From Prostheceraeus crozeri (Eukaryota > Platyhelminthes > Polycladida > Euryleptidae): a stretch of DNA of 64,000 nucleotides. Below the pieces are notes generated by a model. The model had not been told where the DNA came from. It worked only from the letters and a program-made list of their open reading frames with translations, and ran no database searches. The stretch lies in the NCBI GenBank assembly GCA_907163375.1, contig CAJQUW010002206.1, positions 287,112-351,111 on the forward strand, in the 5' to 3' direction. Made by a program: the position numbers and the translations under genes. Positions 47,235 to 59,700 of the stretch are shown here, one piece after another. Each line of letters opens with the position of its first letter. Position 1 is the stretch's first letter.

Positions 47235-48243
47235 CCAGGACAATATTGAATAGAATGATCAGGGCAAAATAGAGCGATCAAATGAATGCTGACAACAGGG
47301 CAATATAGAGCGATCAAGGCAATACAGAACACAGGGCAATATAGAGCGATCAAGGTAATACAGACAACAGGGCAATATAGAGCGATCAAGGTAATACAGA
47401 ACATTTGGTGCAATATAGAGCGATCAAATTAATACAGACAACAGGGCAATATAGAGCGATCAAGGCAATACAGAACATTCGGGGCAATATAGAGCGATCA
47501 AGGCAATACAGAACACAGGGCAATATAGAGCGATCAAATTAATACAGACAACAGGGCAATATAGAGCGATCAAGGTAATACAGAACATTTGGTGCAATAT
47601 AGAGCGATCAAATTAATACAGACAACAGGGCAATATAGAGCGATCAAGGTAATACAGAACATTTGGTGCAATATAGAGCGATCAAATTAATACAGAACAC
47701 AGGGCAATATAGAGCGATCAAGGTAATACAGAACATTCGGGGCAATATAGAGCGATCAAATTAATACAGACAACAGGGCAATATAGAGCGATCAAGGTAA
47801 TACAGAACATTCGGGGCAATATAGAGCGATCAAGGTAATACAGAACATTCGGGGCAATATAGAGCGATCAAGGTAATACAGAACATTCGGGGCAATATAG
47901 AGCGATCAAGGTAATACAGAACATTCGGGGCAATATAGAGCGATCAAGGTAATACAGAACATTCGGGGCAATATAGAGCGATCAAGGTAATACAGAACAT
48001 TCGGGGCAATATAGAGCGATCAAGGTAATACAGAACATTCGGGGCAATATAGAGCGATCAAGGTAATACAGAACATTCGGGGCAATATAGAGCGATCAAG
48101 GTAATACAGAACATTCGGGGCAATATAGAGCTATCAAGGTAATACAGAACATTCGGGGCAATATAGAGCTATCAAGGTAATACAGAACATTCGGGGCAAT
48201 ATAGAGCGATCAAGGTAATACAGAACATTCGGGGCAATATAGT
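47235..48243. repeat. 38-bp minisatellite
   Basis: About 26 copies of GGCAATATAGAGCGATCAAG plus GTAATACAGAACATTCG, period 38 (for example 47,891 and 47,929). The left half alternates with variants ending TTAATACAGACAACA, giving a higher-order pattern; the right half (47,820-48,240) is nearly homogeneous, so the expansion probably proceeded there most recently. Confidence 0.93.
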
Positions 48244-49286
48244 AGAGAAATGAGAGCATTATAGCGTTGTTAGGGCAATGTAGAACAGAACGATTGTTGC
48301 TATACAGAATAGAAAAATCAAGCAAAATTAAAGACGAGAAAAACAAAAAATTCTATCAATAACTTGAAATGATAAACTAATTGTCAATCAATGGGAAAAT
48401 CTTAAACAAAAGAGGAAAAATAATGACGAAGGAAGGATGAGAACTCTTTATGAGTTCTCCAAATCTCTAAGGTGAGCTTTTCTCCGACATCTGCGTAGAG
48501 TTCTACGGCATGAATTCACTGTTGTACTCGATGTGCAGGTGAGAAGATGTCACCTTCCTGACTTGACGTCGTCCACTCTCAATATACATGTATATGCACA
48601 CGCATGTAGTACATGTAGTGTTCTTTTATGAGTTACGTACTGACATTCAATCTTCTTTGCGCAAAATGATTTTCTGTTGAAAAAGTAAATATTAAGCATA
48701 ACATCAAAACCGGTCAAACCGGTACAGAGGTCTGAACGGTACCGGTTCACACTCTGGTATTTACAATGGAGCAATGGCTTCCCATTTATGCCGTTAGTTT
48801 TTTATATATCTTTCCTAAACATGATCATTTCAATGCATAAACATCACCATCGACATCAATGGATCACGTCATAAGTGTTTTTAATCGATGATAGTTTAGG
48901 CATGAATAGACGTCATAGCTATCTGTCGTCGGGCATAAATTCGAAGATATCATCGAGAGCTGTCCGCCCTTCTTGAGCTTCATTCTCATCCAATCATGAC
49001 ACTGGTCACCCTTGAATGGAATTCTGATTGATACCACTTTCTTCTTTGGTCCAAGCTCACGACAATTCTCCGATACTGAACTGAATTTATCGATCAGCTT
49101 TTGCGAATAGGAATTGCATAGAAGAGTGCGGCGAATCAAGTATCATTTATGAATATAAATGTACCTGTAGAAGCCATTGGCAGAACGGAGCGCAGACTTG
49201 CCTAAAGAATCGCGGAGCACGTTTCACGTTGGATTGACAACAAATTAGAACACGCTGTTGGATAAAACAAATTGAATAAACGATAG
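48244..49286 (-). other. Gene-poor; possible reverse-transcriptase scrap
   Basis: A minus-strand open frame at 48,864-49,139 contains VVSIRIPFKGDQCHDWMRMK, which resembles the C-terminal IPF.GD segment of Penelope-like reverse transcriptases (compare LTFVGD at 37.95 kb). Isolated and unsupported by neighbours, so weak. The rest shows nothing except the ACCGG-rich patch at 48,697-48,765. Confidence 0.25.
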
Positions 49287-49308
49287 ATCAAATTGCCATG
49301 CAAAAGAT

Positions 49309-49559
49309 GTACGGCTGGTAGGATTCGAACCTACGACCAAGGTTAACTAGACCTGTGCTCTAACCAACTGAGCTACGAGCCACATATGCGACTGTGTCAA
49401 TTGGCAGGATCAAACCCTCACCACCACACATTAGTTGTCAAGGCAATAATAATCAATGAACAAATAACACGTCACAATTGTGACCGCCGACATTAAGGCA
49501 AGTATCGGGGATCGATTGTCCATCAAAGCATCTTAAGCCATGTCGTGAAATTAACAACA
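49309..49559 (-). mobile_element. tRNA-like composite SINE with 22-bp flanking repeat
   Basis: About 250 bp lies between two exact 22-bp direct repeats (ATCAAATTGC...AAAAGAT; 49,287-49,308 and 49,560-49,581), the length expected for LINE-driven insertion. On the minus strand the element ends with an almost complete tRNA-like body (next entry) and has, 40 bp upstream of it, a second B-box-like word GGGTTTGATCC (49,407-49,417). Unlike usual SINEs, the tRNA-like part is at the 3' end. Confidence 0.65.
49311..49383 (-). tRNA. tRNA-Thr(AGT)-like pseudogene
   Basis: Minus strand: A-box TAGCTCAGTTGG (49,364-49,375) with D stem GCTC/GAGC, anticodon loop CTAGTTA (position 33 T, anticodon AGT), T arm GTAGG-TTCGAAT-CCTAC containing the B-box GGTTCGAATCC. 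The acceptor stem is poor: GGCT pairs with AGCC only after a one-base shift, and position 37 is T. Best read as a retroposed, degenerate tRNA rather than a working gene. Confidence 0.55.
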
Positions 49560-49581
49560 ATCAAATTGCCATGCAAAAGAT

Positions 49582-51261
49582 ATACCACGTCATAAAATAT
49601 TTTACTATTAAAAGGTAAATATGATAATAAAAAAGCATAAATTCAATCACAGTGGGGAACATTGATCTTTGATAGTGCTTTGAGTATTTGTATTTGAGTG
49701 TATTGTTTATCATTGAAGTTTTTTATAAAGCCGGTGTGAGACTTTCAAACCGGTTGCGGTCAAGAATTCTGTATCGGTTCCAACTCTGGTAAATGCATTG
49801 AAATTGGCATAATAATCGATTTGTGCCCGGCTACCTTGATAGAAGAATGCCATGATGTGAAGGCATCATCAACAGTGATTGCAGGATATTTGTTGTAGGC
49901 TTAGAGGAGTCCATTTCTCAGCCTCAAATTCTTAGATTTTCTTGTCCTTCTGGCTTCATGAAATAGGAATGTGAGAGGTGCATATTCAAGCCTTCTGCAT
50001 GAATATTTGAAGTTGGTTATTTGATGACGATCGAATTAACCAACACTATTGACTCTTCAACTTAAATCAATGCACAAATATTTCATTCAGAAAACTAAGA
50101 TCTTTTCTATGCCATTTGAACTATTGCATCTTTCATTGTGCAGCATTTTTGATCAAGTTAAAAACATCAATTATCCTTGACATTTGGATGTTCCTACTCT
50201 CAGCTCCGAAAGTCCTTCTGATAATCAGTTTGTCATTAAGCCGAGTCATCTGCCCGCATTCACCGCGGTGAATTTCGCCTTGAGGAGAAATGACAGCTGC
50301 TAATTTGGATCCAAAACGCTCTTTAGCGGACCGGTCTTTGATGTTTTAGATCAACATATAACTTCTAATGAAAACAAAATGATCTAAATACGAAGAGAAC
50401 ACCTGGGTATCTTTCTATTTACTTTCACCTCACATTTTCCAGCCTTTAAGTTGTCGTATTGAGAAAAATACTTATAAAGTCGGTGCCGATGCTGTGATTC
50501 AGGTAAGACGGATTTACTCGGAGGTGCATTCACAAAGCTAGTCAAGAGGCTTACACACTTAATGAAATCTGTCATGTTTTGATATCATCGTCAAGTGGCA
50601 GTGAAGTTGGTGGAAAATTCTACGCCTTTTTGGGATCACAGTTGAACCAGGAATAATTTTGAACAGGTCCATTGACAAGGCAATGATGAGTCATTCCTAT
50701 TCAGTGCTTCTTCGATTATACGGACGGCTTGAACCAAAGAGGTGGGCCAATGATCCAGATGTGCACAAAATACAAAATTGATAATAGAAAAAGGACTATC
50801 ACTAAATTATGTCGAAATTCAGTCGAGTTCTCATGTCTTCCAATCGTGTCACACATCAGCGTGGCATGCGTTATTCGACAGCCTCATTCTCAAGTTTCAA
50901 ATGAGCTATGATTGTTGACATCCATTGTTGCGTTTGCTGGATAGCGGTCAAAATATGAAAATCGCAATTTTTCAGCAAGAAGACATGTGATCATGATAAT
51001 AACTCAGACTCTTCTGATTCTCTTGATTTGTTGCTCATAGAAATCGGTGGACTACTATTTAGTTATCACAAAATCGTGACTCTAATGGCTGAAAATGTCC
51101 TGGGATTAGCATGACCGTAGAAATCTGACTTTTTGCTTTGATTTAGTGGCATAGAGTAAGTATATTAGGCAGAGTACCAACTCAGTATTAACCCTATCAG
51201 GACCGGGCGATTTTTAGCGTCGTAAGACCGGGGACGGTCCCCCCATATATTTTCCATGTTC
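49582..51261. other. Intergenic DNA, no gene recognised
   Basis: An ACCGG-rich patch ends at 49,797 with GGTTCCAACTCTGG. The remaining sequence has only short frames without motifs. Confidence 0.35.
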
Positions 51262-53535
51262 CGATAAATAAATAATAATAATAATAATCTCTTTATTGAT
51301 TCACTTTTTGAAATTCGGTGAATGATGCAAATACACGAGGACAATATGCGATAAAGGTTACATGAGCAATGGTTAGTGAAGAAGACAGCATAAGAAAGAC
51401 ATAAAAACATAAAACGAGACATAAAATATAAACTATTTACAATATTTTACAAAAGAATTTCCGAAGCGAGCAGTTTTGGAAATCGGAGCATAAAATGTAA
51501 CAGAAGATCTAGTAGTCCGTGAGTGTCTCAAAATAAATAGTTCACGAAGAGGGTGCTTTTCATCCTTGACAATATTATTAAAAAGGTTGACACAAGATTT
51601 ATTGGCAGCATCAGTGAGTGATCCTCACTAGTGATGCCAATGATGCGGCGCACTATGCGCTCAACACGCAACAGATTGTTGAACAGATATTGTGGCATGT
51701 TACAAAAACTTGCAATCGAGTATAACAGTATGGAGCGAATAAAGGCAACATAACAATTCCAAATAACTTCTTTCTTTTCGCATCCAGCACGCCTGAGATT
51801 GCGAATGATAAAAATTCGTTTCGATGCCTTCCTAACAACATGTTGCACATAAACATTCCATTTTAAGTCATTTGAAAAAATCACTCCCAAATAAGTAAAA
51901 GAGTTGACTTGCTTAAGATGAAAGTCACTGTTCACACGAATTGGACTGGTTGTCAAACCTGACTTGGTAATGACATCCATGACCAGACATTTCGAATGAT
52001 TAACAGGGAGACGCATTGAATGAGACCAAGCAATCAGATTGTCCCATTCAACTTGCAGTTGGTCGTCATTAGAATTGCGAATAAAGTGCTTGAAAAGAAA
52101 ATCGTCGGCATATTTAATAACAGAGGTCTTTTCACAAACATGATAATGTCTCAACTGAAAAAACAAACAACAGAGGGCCCAGGACACTTCCTTGAGGAAC
52201 GCCACTCTGGACAGGGCACCATGAAGAAAACACATCATTGCAAAAGACTCTTTGATATCGCTGGGTCAAGAAATTAAAAATCCACTTAATGACAGAAGAT
52301 GGGAGACCGAACAGTTTACATGCATTCAAAATGACAGTGAATGGAAGTTTGTCAAAAGCTTTTGACAAATCCACAGACAGGATCCTAACTGCACCGGAAG
52401 ATGAGTCTTGGTACTTTAAAATCTTGTGTTGCGCCAAGACGAGTGCAGAAGTGGTTCCAGAACCTGGACGAGAATGAAACCGAATTGCGATATCTGAACA
52501 CAAGCTTTTACACTCGGGAGGATCAATTTATTCGAAACAATTCTTTTCGAAGGCCTTAGATAAAGTCGGCAGAATTGAGATAGGCCGAAAATCTGACACA
52601 GACTTGGGTTTTTCACACTTGGGTATGGGGTGAACATTGGCAAGCTCAAAACAAGAAGGGACCACGCCCTCACACAAAGACCAATTAAATAGCTCGGTCA
52701 CAGAAGGAGCGAAAATGTCGGAAAACACACGAAAAATCCATGGAGGTATTCCACCCGGGCCGACGGAAGGTTTAGTCAGGCGCGTAAGCTGACTATGAAC
52801 CTCATAACATGAGATAGGCTCTAACACACACGATGAAATATCCAGCACGAGGTCAGAATCCGGAGAGGATTGAAAGTTATTCGCAAAGTGCTCGCACAGA
52901 TCATCCGCAGAGAACTGCTGGATTGCGGCTGCTTTCTTGTTGTTACGTGAAAGAATGCGTAACGACTTCCAAAGACGTTTCGGACAATTGGAATTCGCTG
53001 CCTCGTTGTAGTACGAGCGTATAAGAAAACGAGTGTGAGTTATAGCTTGATTCTTCAGACGCTCGTATTTGCTCCATTGACGTCTATGATATAGGCTCGA
53101 TCACGCTCATCTACGAGAATTTTGAGTGAAAGCTTCATCCATTCAGGCTCCTTCGGCCTAATTCTCACGGTTTTTTCCGGAAAACAGAAATTGAAAAGTT
53201 CAAACATGAACTTTTGAAATCCGGAAGCAGCATCCTCAACATTGGAATAGGATTGAATCAACCCCGACCAGTCAATCGTTGATACCCATTCTGCAAATTT
53301 GGCGTAGTTGGCCCGGGAAAATTTTCTTATTTTCCTCTTAGTGATAGGAGGTGGAACAGAAGGTGCAGGCTGCCACAAAACAACGCAGTGGTCACTGTTT
53401 CCCAGAGGAGGAAGCTTCAATGCCTTATGGTCAGTTTTAAAATTGACAAAGATCTGATCCAGTGTGTGGCCTCCACGGGGAGGAAAGTCTACAATTGGTG
53501 ACAGACACAAAGTGTCACTCAATGTCAATAAAACT
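51262..53535 (-). mobile_element. 5'-truncated CR1/L2-like LINE
   Basis: Minus strand, reading from the C-terminal part of the endonuclease (TLDQIFVNF, LGNSDHCVVLW) through a linker (RNNKKAAAIQQFSADDLCEHF) into reverse transcriptase: IPKCEKPKSVSDFRPISIL, SVDLSKAFDKLP, SGVPQGSVLGPLLF, KYADD, NHSKCLVM and LGVIFSNDLKW. Frame changes near 53,080, 52,530 and 52,220. The 3' end has AATAAAGAG then an (ATT)n tail at 51,264-51,290. Truncated in the endonuclease at about 53,535. Confidence 0.92.
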
Positions 53536-54497
53536 TTCAGAAATCAAGGTCTACAGTATTTGAGTCTCCTCTTTCGAATGGTAATGCATATTTTGCACGA
53601 TTCATGATTCATTTTCATGATTTTTCATACCAAAAATTGGAATTTAAAATTTGAATCTTCACTTTTTCTCATTTCTTAAGAATCTATGTGTCTTGACTTT
53701 TCAAAAATTGTTCATTACAACTGAAGTATTTCTGCAATTATTTTTAATCAAGCATATTTATATGGTGTTATAAGTATAATATTCTGCCCTAATTTTAGTA
53801 CTATAAATAGCAATTTGAAATTTGAACGTCAAAAAATGTCTTTTCATGCATTGCTGCATTTTTTATCTTTACAAATTTCTCGTTCTAATGGCTTATTCGT
53901 CATACAGACCAGGGTAAGATACATTCCGAATGCAGTCTTTCCGATGGTGATGTTCATTGTCCATTATTCTGTGGATTTCATATCAAAAAATTCACATCAA
54001 AGCTTCATATTTTCACATTTGCACATGTATTCATGCATGTTATCTCATCAATAATGTGCATGTACAAGTGCATATACGGAGAATTCATTTCCGGAATAGT
54101 ATCTACATGTAGGCCTATACTATATATGTACATTACATGTACAATGTACATATCCTCATTTTGGGAGATAAGATGAATCTGTATGTCAACAATCTTGAAT
54201 TGCACATGCATAAATGTTATGTAAATATGATACAGAGACATTATATCAATAATCACTGCTACTGTAAATGAGAGCCAGCAGTTTTCTAAAAAGTACTTTT
54301 AAAAATCACCTTTTAAACTGACTTTACAGTAGGTCAATTTTGCCCAAATTTTTACTGAAGCTTCAACATACATGCAAACTAAAAGTCAAAACATGAGGAT
54401 GGATTCCTAATGTGACGAGCAGTCAAATCGGCCATTGCAGAAAGTGCCAATTTTAACATATTGTGAACGATCTTCTACATGTAGATAGCTCAATACC
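53536..54497. other. Intergenic DNA, no gene seen
   Basis: AT-rich with ATGTACATTACATGTAC words near 54,115-54,150. No coding sequence or terminal repeats. Confidence 0.45.
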
Positions 54498-55200
54498 CAG
54501 TAGACCCCTGCGCCGATATCATCGGTGGCGGTGTTTGCTTCTGCCGAAACAATCAGTGGTGGCGTTTATCGGCGTACATCTGTTGAGTACATGAGAAAAG
54601 AACTTGGACCTCTGCGATGCGATGTATGACTTATTGTTTAAGTCATTTGGCGAAATGATTGCTGGACTTAAGTTTAGCGGCAGAAATATGAGAATTTAAC
54701 AAAACAACGAAAGCAAACTATTTTAGCATTATTTCAACAGAGCGGAAGTTAGATTGCTTTTTATCATCTAAGGGTTCATAATTAAACAACAATTGCGATT
54801 TTTGTGTAATTAGCATAAATACGACACTCTTATATAAAGCTGAATATCCGTTGAATTATTTGTATGACATCACAGCTTCATTATATTACATCTACTTTTA
54901 TATACATGTACATCCTACACTTGAATTCTAGCAAAGTGAAAATGTTATAGCGTGCCCGATCGATAACCATACAAGCTTATTCACCGACAACTTTGTTCCA
55001 GTCAGAATGTAGAGCTACTCTCTTGGTTATACCCAACTAGAAATTATATTTGGAATTTTCCTCAGGAGGAAAATATATGTGCCTAAGTTCCAGGTAGAAA
55101 TGCAATGGAGATACTTAATTCATAAAATAAAACGAAAAATGTCTCCGCCGGCGCAACGTCGGAGGTAACCGGCGGCGGCGTTCGCCGGCGGTGCAGGGCT
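54498..55200. mobile_element. Possible hAT-like element with GC-rich ends
   Basis: Left CAGTAGACCCCTGCGCCGA and right GGCGGTGCAGGGCT share inverted CCCTGC and CGCCG-rich subterminal sequence while the interior is AT-rich. Flanks TCAATACC and CTCATACC could be a worn 8-bp duplication. Tentative. Confidence 0.4.
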
Positions 55201-55299
55201 CTCATACCCATGCTAGGAGCTCCCTTGACATGTCGCATCTCTAACAATATTGACTGCTTTCAGGCGATCTCGGAGAATCGATTTCACAATTCAATGCCT

Positions 55300-55500
55300 C
55301 CGGTTTTCACGAGAACGAAATGATATTTCAATGCGCCTGGCTCCTGGCACGACGATGAAAAATGGCTTGCCGGCTGGGATCGAACCCAGTCTTCGAACTG
55401 CTGATGCTCCGTGGAGATCACCAAGACCAGCGAAGCGCACCCTCCACAGATGGGTCAGGAGCAACCACGGCTTTTCCGTGCGCATTATGACGTTGGCTTC
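55300..55500 (-). mobile_element. Possible tRNA-related SINE
   Basis: On the minus strand a clear B-box-like TGGGTTCGATCCC with closing stem CTGGG/CCCAG lies near 55,375-55,390, followed by an unrelated body. The A-box is poor (TGGTCTTGGTGATCTCC). Assigned on the B-box and compact layout only. Confidence 0.35.
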
Positions 55501-55505
55501 CTGCA

Positions 55506-56214
55506 TTATTTTTGTAGCAATAGCAATAGCCTAGCGTCCATGATCCTGACACAATCATGACATAGAGCTTCATGTACATGTAGGTGATAGAAAAGATGTT
55601 TGGAAAGCACGATCTCTCTGTCGTTGTCACAAAGGAACAAATTGATGTCTTGTTTGTCACTGTAGGCTAGTACAAGATCTTGATTCATCGCATTTAAGGC
55701 TGTCTCAAGGCAATCAAATCTGCAACAGAAACCTTTGACGTCATCATGTGACTTTCTAACAATTTTGGGCAACAGCCTGACTAGCAATTTTCCAAATATT
55801 CCCATGCTTCATTTCTTCAATCCATGTTGCTTTTGACTTTTCCATTTCACTTTATCTTTTAAGTGATTGTGAGCTGGAATTTCTCTTGGCGACGTACATT
55901 CCACCTTTTATTAATTAGGGATTTTACTATGTGAAATCCCTGGTTTTCTATTTCCCATAAATGTGACAAAGCCAACTGGGATGTTTGTAGCGAATGCAAA
56001 ATTCAAATAATGCGAAACAACTCTAGAGCGCTGTAGTAAAAGCAGTATAATTTCTAACAAGATTTTCAGAAAACAAAACATAATCTAGCTCTCTGTCACC
56101 GTAAGTGCTTCGACGCCGTTTGAATAAACCCTGTGCCATGAATATGATTTGAGTTGTGGTGCCAGGGTAAAACAAATGTTCGGTTAAGAAAAAGCGCAAG
56201 TTATAGCAAAGCAC
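55506..56214 (-). other. Two unrecognised minus-strand open frames
   Basis: 55,506-55,805 encodes about 99 residues beginning MGIFGKLLVRLLPKIV and includes an internal acceptor-like GTTTCTGTTGCAG. 56,023-56,214 encodes GDRELDYVLFSENLV near its end, slightly like an endonuclease-family C-terminus. Neither is recognised with confidence. They may be scraps of a host exon or of a LINE. Confidence 0.2.
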
Positions 56215-56234
56215 GATGCATTGCCCTTATCACC

Positions 56235-56965
56235 GGTGGTCACGTTCTGCCATGCTTAGCGGTGGTAAGAACGTGACTATGCTTGCGTGGTGGTGGTAAG
56301 AACGTGACCATATTTACCGGTGGTAAGAAGGTGACTATGCTTAGCGGTGGTAAGAACGTGACCATGCTTACGTGGTGGTAAGAACGTGACTATGCTTGCG
56401 TGGTGGTGGTAAGAACGTGTGACCATATTTACCGGTGGTAAGAACGTGACCATGCTTGCGTGGTGGTGGTAAGAACGTGACCATGCTTACGTGGTGGTAA
56501 GAACGTGACCATGCTTGCGTGGTGGTAAGAACGTGACCATATTTACCGGTGGTAAGAAGGTGACTATGCTTACGTGGTGGTAAGAAGGTGACTATGCTTG
56601 CGTGGTGGTAAGAACGTGACCATGCTTGCGTGGTGGTAAGAACGTGACCATATTTACCGGTGGTAAGAAGGTGACTATGCTTACGTGGTGGTAAGAACGT
56701 GACCATGCTTGCGTGGTGGTAAGAACGTGACCATGCTTGCGTGGTGGTAAGAACGTGACCATATTTACCGGTGGTAAGAAGGTGACTATGCTTACGTGGT
56801 GGTAAGAAGGTGACTATGCTTGCGTGGTGGTAAGAACGTGACCATGCTTGCGTGGTGGTGGTAAGAACGTGACCATATTTACCGGTGGTAAGAAGGTGAC
56901 TATGCTTACGTGGTGGTAAGAACGTGACCATGCTTGCGTGGTGGTAAGAACGTGACCATGCTCAG
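56235..56965. repeat. GTGGTAAGAACGTGAC minisatellite with 111-bp higher order
   Basis: About 26 copies of a 27-28-bp unit (GGTGGTAAGAACGTGACCAT) in which CGTGGTGG and CCGGTGG variants alternate. The ATTTACCGGT variant recurs at 56,541, 56,652 and 56,763, a 111-bp higher-order unit divisible by three that leaves a chance frame of about 187 codons on the minus strand (TFLPPRKHSH/VLTTTQAWSRSYHH). Confidence 0.92.
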
Positions 56966-58040
56966 AGAGAGAGAGAGAAACGTTTTTATTTTGTAAATGA
57001 AAATCATACATTTCAATTTATAAGTCTGATATACACATGCACAAAATAAACGTATAACCAATTCGATATATTAAAAATCAGACCAAAAATGCACAAGAAA
57101 TACAAAGTTTGTTAAAGAGTATTTATGAGACAACAATAAATAAAGATGAAAATTAATCACAAGAAATCGTTGGTCGTGCCATTTGCAACACCACAAATCC
57201 ATGGGAACAAAGCGTTCGAGCGTCTAGCGGTTGATGAGAAAGGAACCCGAAGGTGTCCAGTTTTGGGAAGTCGGATTGGAACCATGTCATGCACCGGATG
57301 AGTTGAACATTTCTCACAAACTTTTAAAAATTGAAGTCCACACTCTTTGAAAACTGAAGTTAATGGAGGAAATGCGTCACAAAAACAATCAATTGCGAAA
57401 ATTAGTCGATGGGCTATCTTCTGAAACCTCTCAAGTTTTGCCATCAAGAGCTTCGGTAATTACCATAAGTAGGACTTGCATACAGGAAAAGAGAAGTTAT
57501 AATCGCATGATATACAGTAATCAGTTCCCTTTTGCTCAGCACAGATATTAAACAACGCACTATATAAAGTCTTTGCGCGGCTCTCTTCAAAATGGTGCTT
57601 ATTTGACCTTGCCAAGACAGAGAGTCGGAAAACACAAAACCGAGAATACATAATCGAGACACTCGAGCAAAAATAGGTGGAGACATCTGGTCAACTCGCA
57701 AAGTGGATCTCTGAACAAACAGTTCCTGACATTTATTCAAATTTAGCATAAGTCCAGCATTAAAAAACGTTTCTTTAATTGAATCCTGTGATAATAAGTC
57801 AATTTTCTCAATTATTGTAACATTATCAGCGTATTTAACACACTGTACGGTGCTCGACTTGAAGTCAATAGTTGACATAAATGCCGCAAATAGAAAGAGG
57901 CCTAAAACAGACCATTGCGGTACACCGGAATCAATGCACACTAAGGAACCATAGTTACCATGGATACGAACTTTAAAACATCTGTTGCACAAATACGACT
58001 TCAACCACAGAAGAAGATCGTGGTCAAAGCCAGAGGTTCC
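56966..58040 (-). mobile_element. 5'-truncated CR1/L2-like LINE (RT C-terminal half)
   Basis: Minus strand: KSYLCNRCFKVRIHGNYG, SGVPQWSVLGLFLF (Gly of the PQG motif replaced by Trp), VKYADNVTII (YADN instead of YADD), LNLNKCQELFV, ILGFVFSDSLSW and KRAAQRLYIVRCL, then ERFQKIAHRLIFAIDCF and LPKTGHLRVPF. Frame change near 57,445. It belongs to the same clade as the 60-64 kb element but to a different subfamily. The 3' end abuts a (CT)n run at about 56,963-56,980 next to the minisatellite. Confidence 0.9.
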
Positions 58041-58049
58041 AAGGAAGTT

Positions 58050-58170
58050 ATAAGGCTCGCGAAAAAATTTAGCTTTTTAAAAACTGCTCAAATAATTTTT
58101 TGGACCACAGGAACATGATCTCCGCAAAGAACTGAATCTTTTCATATAAAAATGTTCACTGTATACGGAT
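58050..58170. repeat. Dispersed repeat family R1, copy 4
   Basis: AAACTGCTCAAATAATTTTT, TGGACCACAGGAACATGATC and CGCAAAGAACTGAATCTTTT are the complement of the block at about 59,395-59,470, 1.3 kb away in opposite orientation. Confidence 0.7.
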
Positions 58171-59335
58171 ACTTGTTTGAATCGACACTTTAACTACTAT
58201 ACACCTACTCTATCGACTAACTGGCTGAAACTTTGGGTTTAATCTGACAAGCAAATTACACCAGATTTGCATAGTCCTGCAAAAATTTATCATCATCTCA
58301 TCGAGAATTTGATAGAATCAAGCCCGAGGAAAGATTACAATCTTGATTACAGACCAAGTTGCTAACTTAGCTACGAAATTAGCAACTAGTTAGTTGTCAA
58401 TTATAGTCACTAATTAGTTGCTAATTATAGGTTTCGCAATAAATATGCCAGTCATACTGCTTTATTGAGTTATTTATTTGAGAAATTTATTGAGCACATT
58501 TACAATCACGAACTTAACCCTTAACAGGTGGACATCAAAACAACTTAAAAGGCCAACTTATGGTCAAAACAACCACTGATAAAAAAGCGAATGACTTTTG
58601 CAAAAGAAGCATTTTTTCATTCTGCTGATAGAACACATTCATCAAGAAACATGGAAAGTGGCTCAGGATATGACGGAAAAGATCATACACTAATCGACAG
58701 ATCTTGCGAAAAATAGCCAAAACATGCAAAAGAATCTTGAAATTATGCCGCATTTTTCTTGTAAGACTTGCAAGATTTTGCATGCAAGACATTCAGCTTT
58801 TGTACAATTCTGTCAAGATCTTAAAGCAGATAGTCAAGACCAAGCGCAAGAGCGTTCGGAAGATTTGAAAGATGGATAAGAATCTAGATTTTATGTACGT
58901 CGCTGTCTCAAGATCTTAGAGTAGAATTGCAAGCGAAATGAGGTTTGAGATGCTCTGAAAAAGTAAGGTGAGAGGCTTAATACTACGGGTATGTGTAACA
59001 ATGATCTAATGATAATTCCAGGAGTCAATTTTGTAAGCTTTTGTCAATTCCGGAGATTTGAAACTTAAGCACAGTATCAGACAATAGGCATAATTCATCG
59101 ACATCGAAGCCTGCAATATCATGCAAGCAAACATATGTGTTCCCATAGAGTAAGTATGTTAGTCTGGATTAGTTCTAGCATGTAGGAGCTCATTGCTAGG
59201 TACATGTTGTTAGGTACCGAAGGTTGTAAATATATGCATGCATTTGATAGAAAACTTGAATAAGCCTCATCTCTTATATACACAAAGAGGAGCACGTCTG
59301 AATAACAGCGCTTGAAGTTATCGATTCATTCATGG
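58171..59335. other. Intergenic DNA, no gene seen
   Basis: Recurrent AAGATCTT/CAAGATTTTGC words around 58,690-58,930 but no fixed period and no coding sequence. Confidence 0.4.
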
Positions 59336-59339
59336 AGTA

Positions 59340-59700
59340 GGGATATATAGGTAGAGTGTCGACTCAAAAAATATCTATATACAGTGAAAATTTATATCAG
59401 AAGATTCAGTTTCTTGCGGAGATTACGTTCCCGAGGTCCAAAAAATTATTTGAGCAGTTTTAAAAGAGTCAAAATTTTGCCAATTTATATACTATCAAGA
59501 TGACTCCCCTATGTAAGTAGTATGCAGCAAGTCGGATATCAAAAGGAATGAATATTTGCTACTAAGCATCCTAACTAAGCGAAAATTAAGCTGATTATTA
59601 AGGGAATTTCATGAACTGGATTATAATGAAAGTCTTCATGAAAAAGTCGACATCTTATTGTACTTTCTTGGCTGAAAGTTCAAGTTTTTAATTCAATTTT
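59340..59700. repeat. Dispersed repeat family R1, longest copy
   Basis: Runs from GTGTCGACTCAAAAAATATC through GAGATTACGTTCCCGAGGTC, AAAAAATTATTTGAGCAG and CCAATTTATATACTATCAAG to the TTGGCTGAAAGTTCAAG region. Serves as reference for the copies at 21.6, 35.5, 44.4 and 58.1 kb. Confidence 0.75.

Noticed and set aside
48864-49139. Confident Penelope reverse-transcriptase fragment
   Set aside because: Only one short IPFKGD-like segment supports it; kept as a weak note only.
49311-49383. Functional tRNA-Thr gene
   Set aside because: The acceptor stem does not pair in register, base 37 is T, and the unit lies between target-site duplications.
42768-49797. One large hAT element bounded by the GGTTGGAACCGG words at 42.77 and 49.79 kb
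   Set aside because: Flanking 8-mers do not match, and a third similar end at 48.76 kb faces the same way as the one at 49.79 kb.
56368-56931. 187-codon minus-strand frame as a gene
   Set aside because: It follows entirely from a 111-bp higher-order minisatellite divisible by three; no start context or domain.
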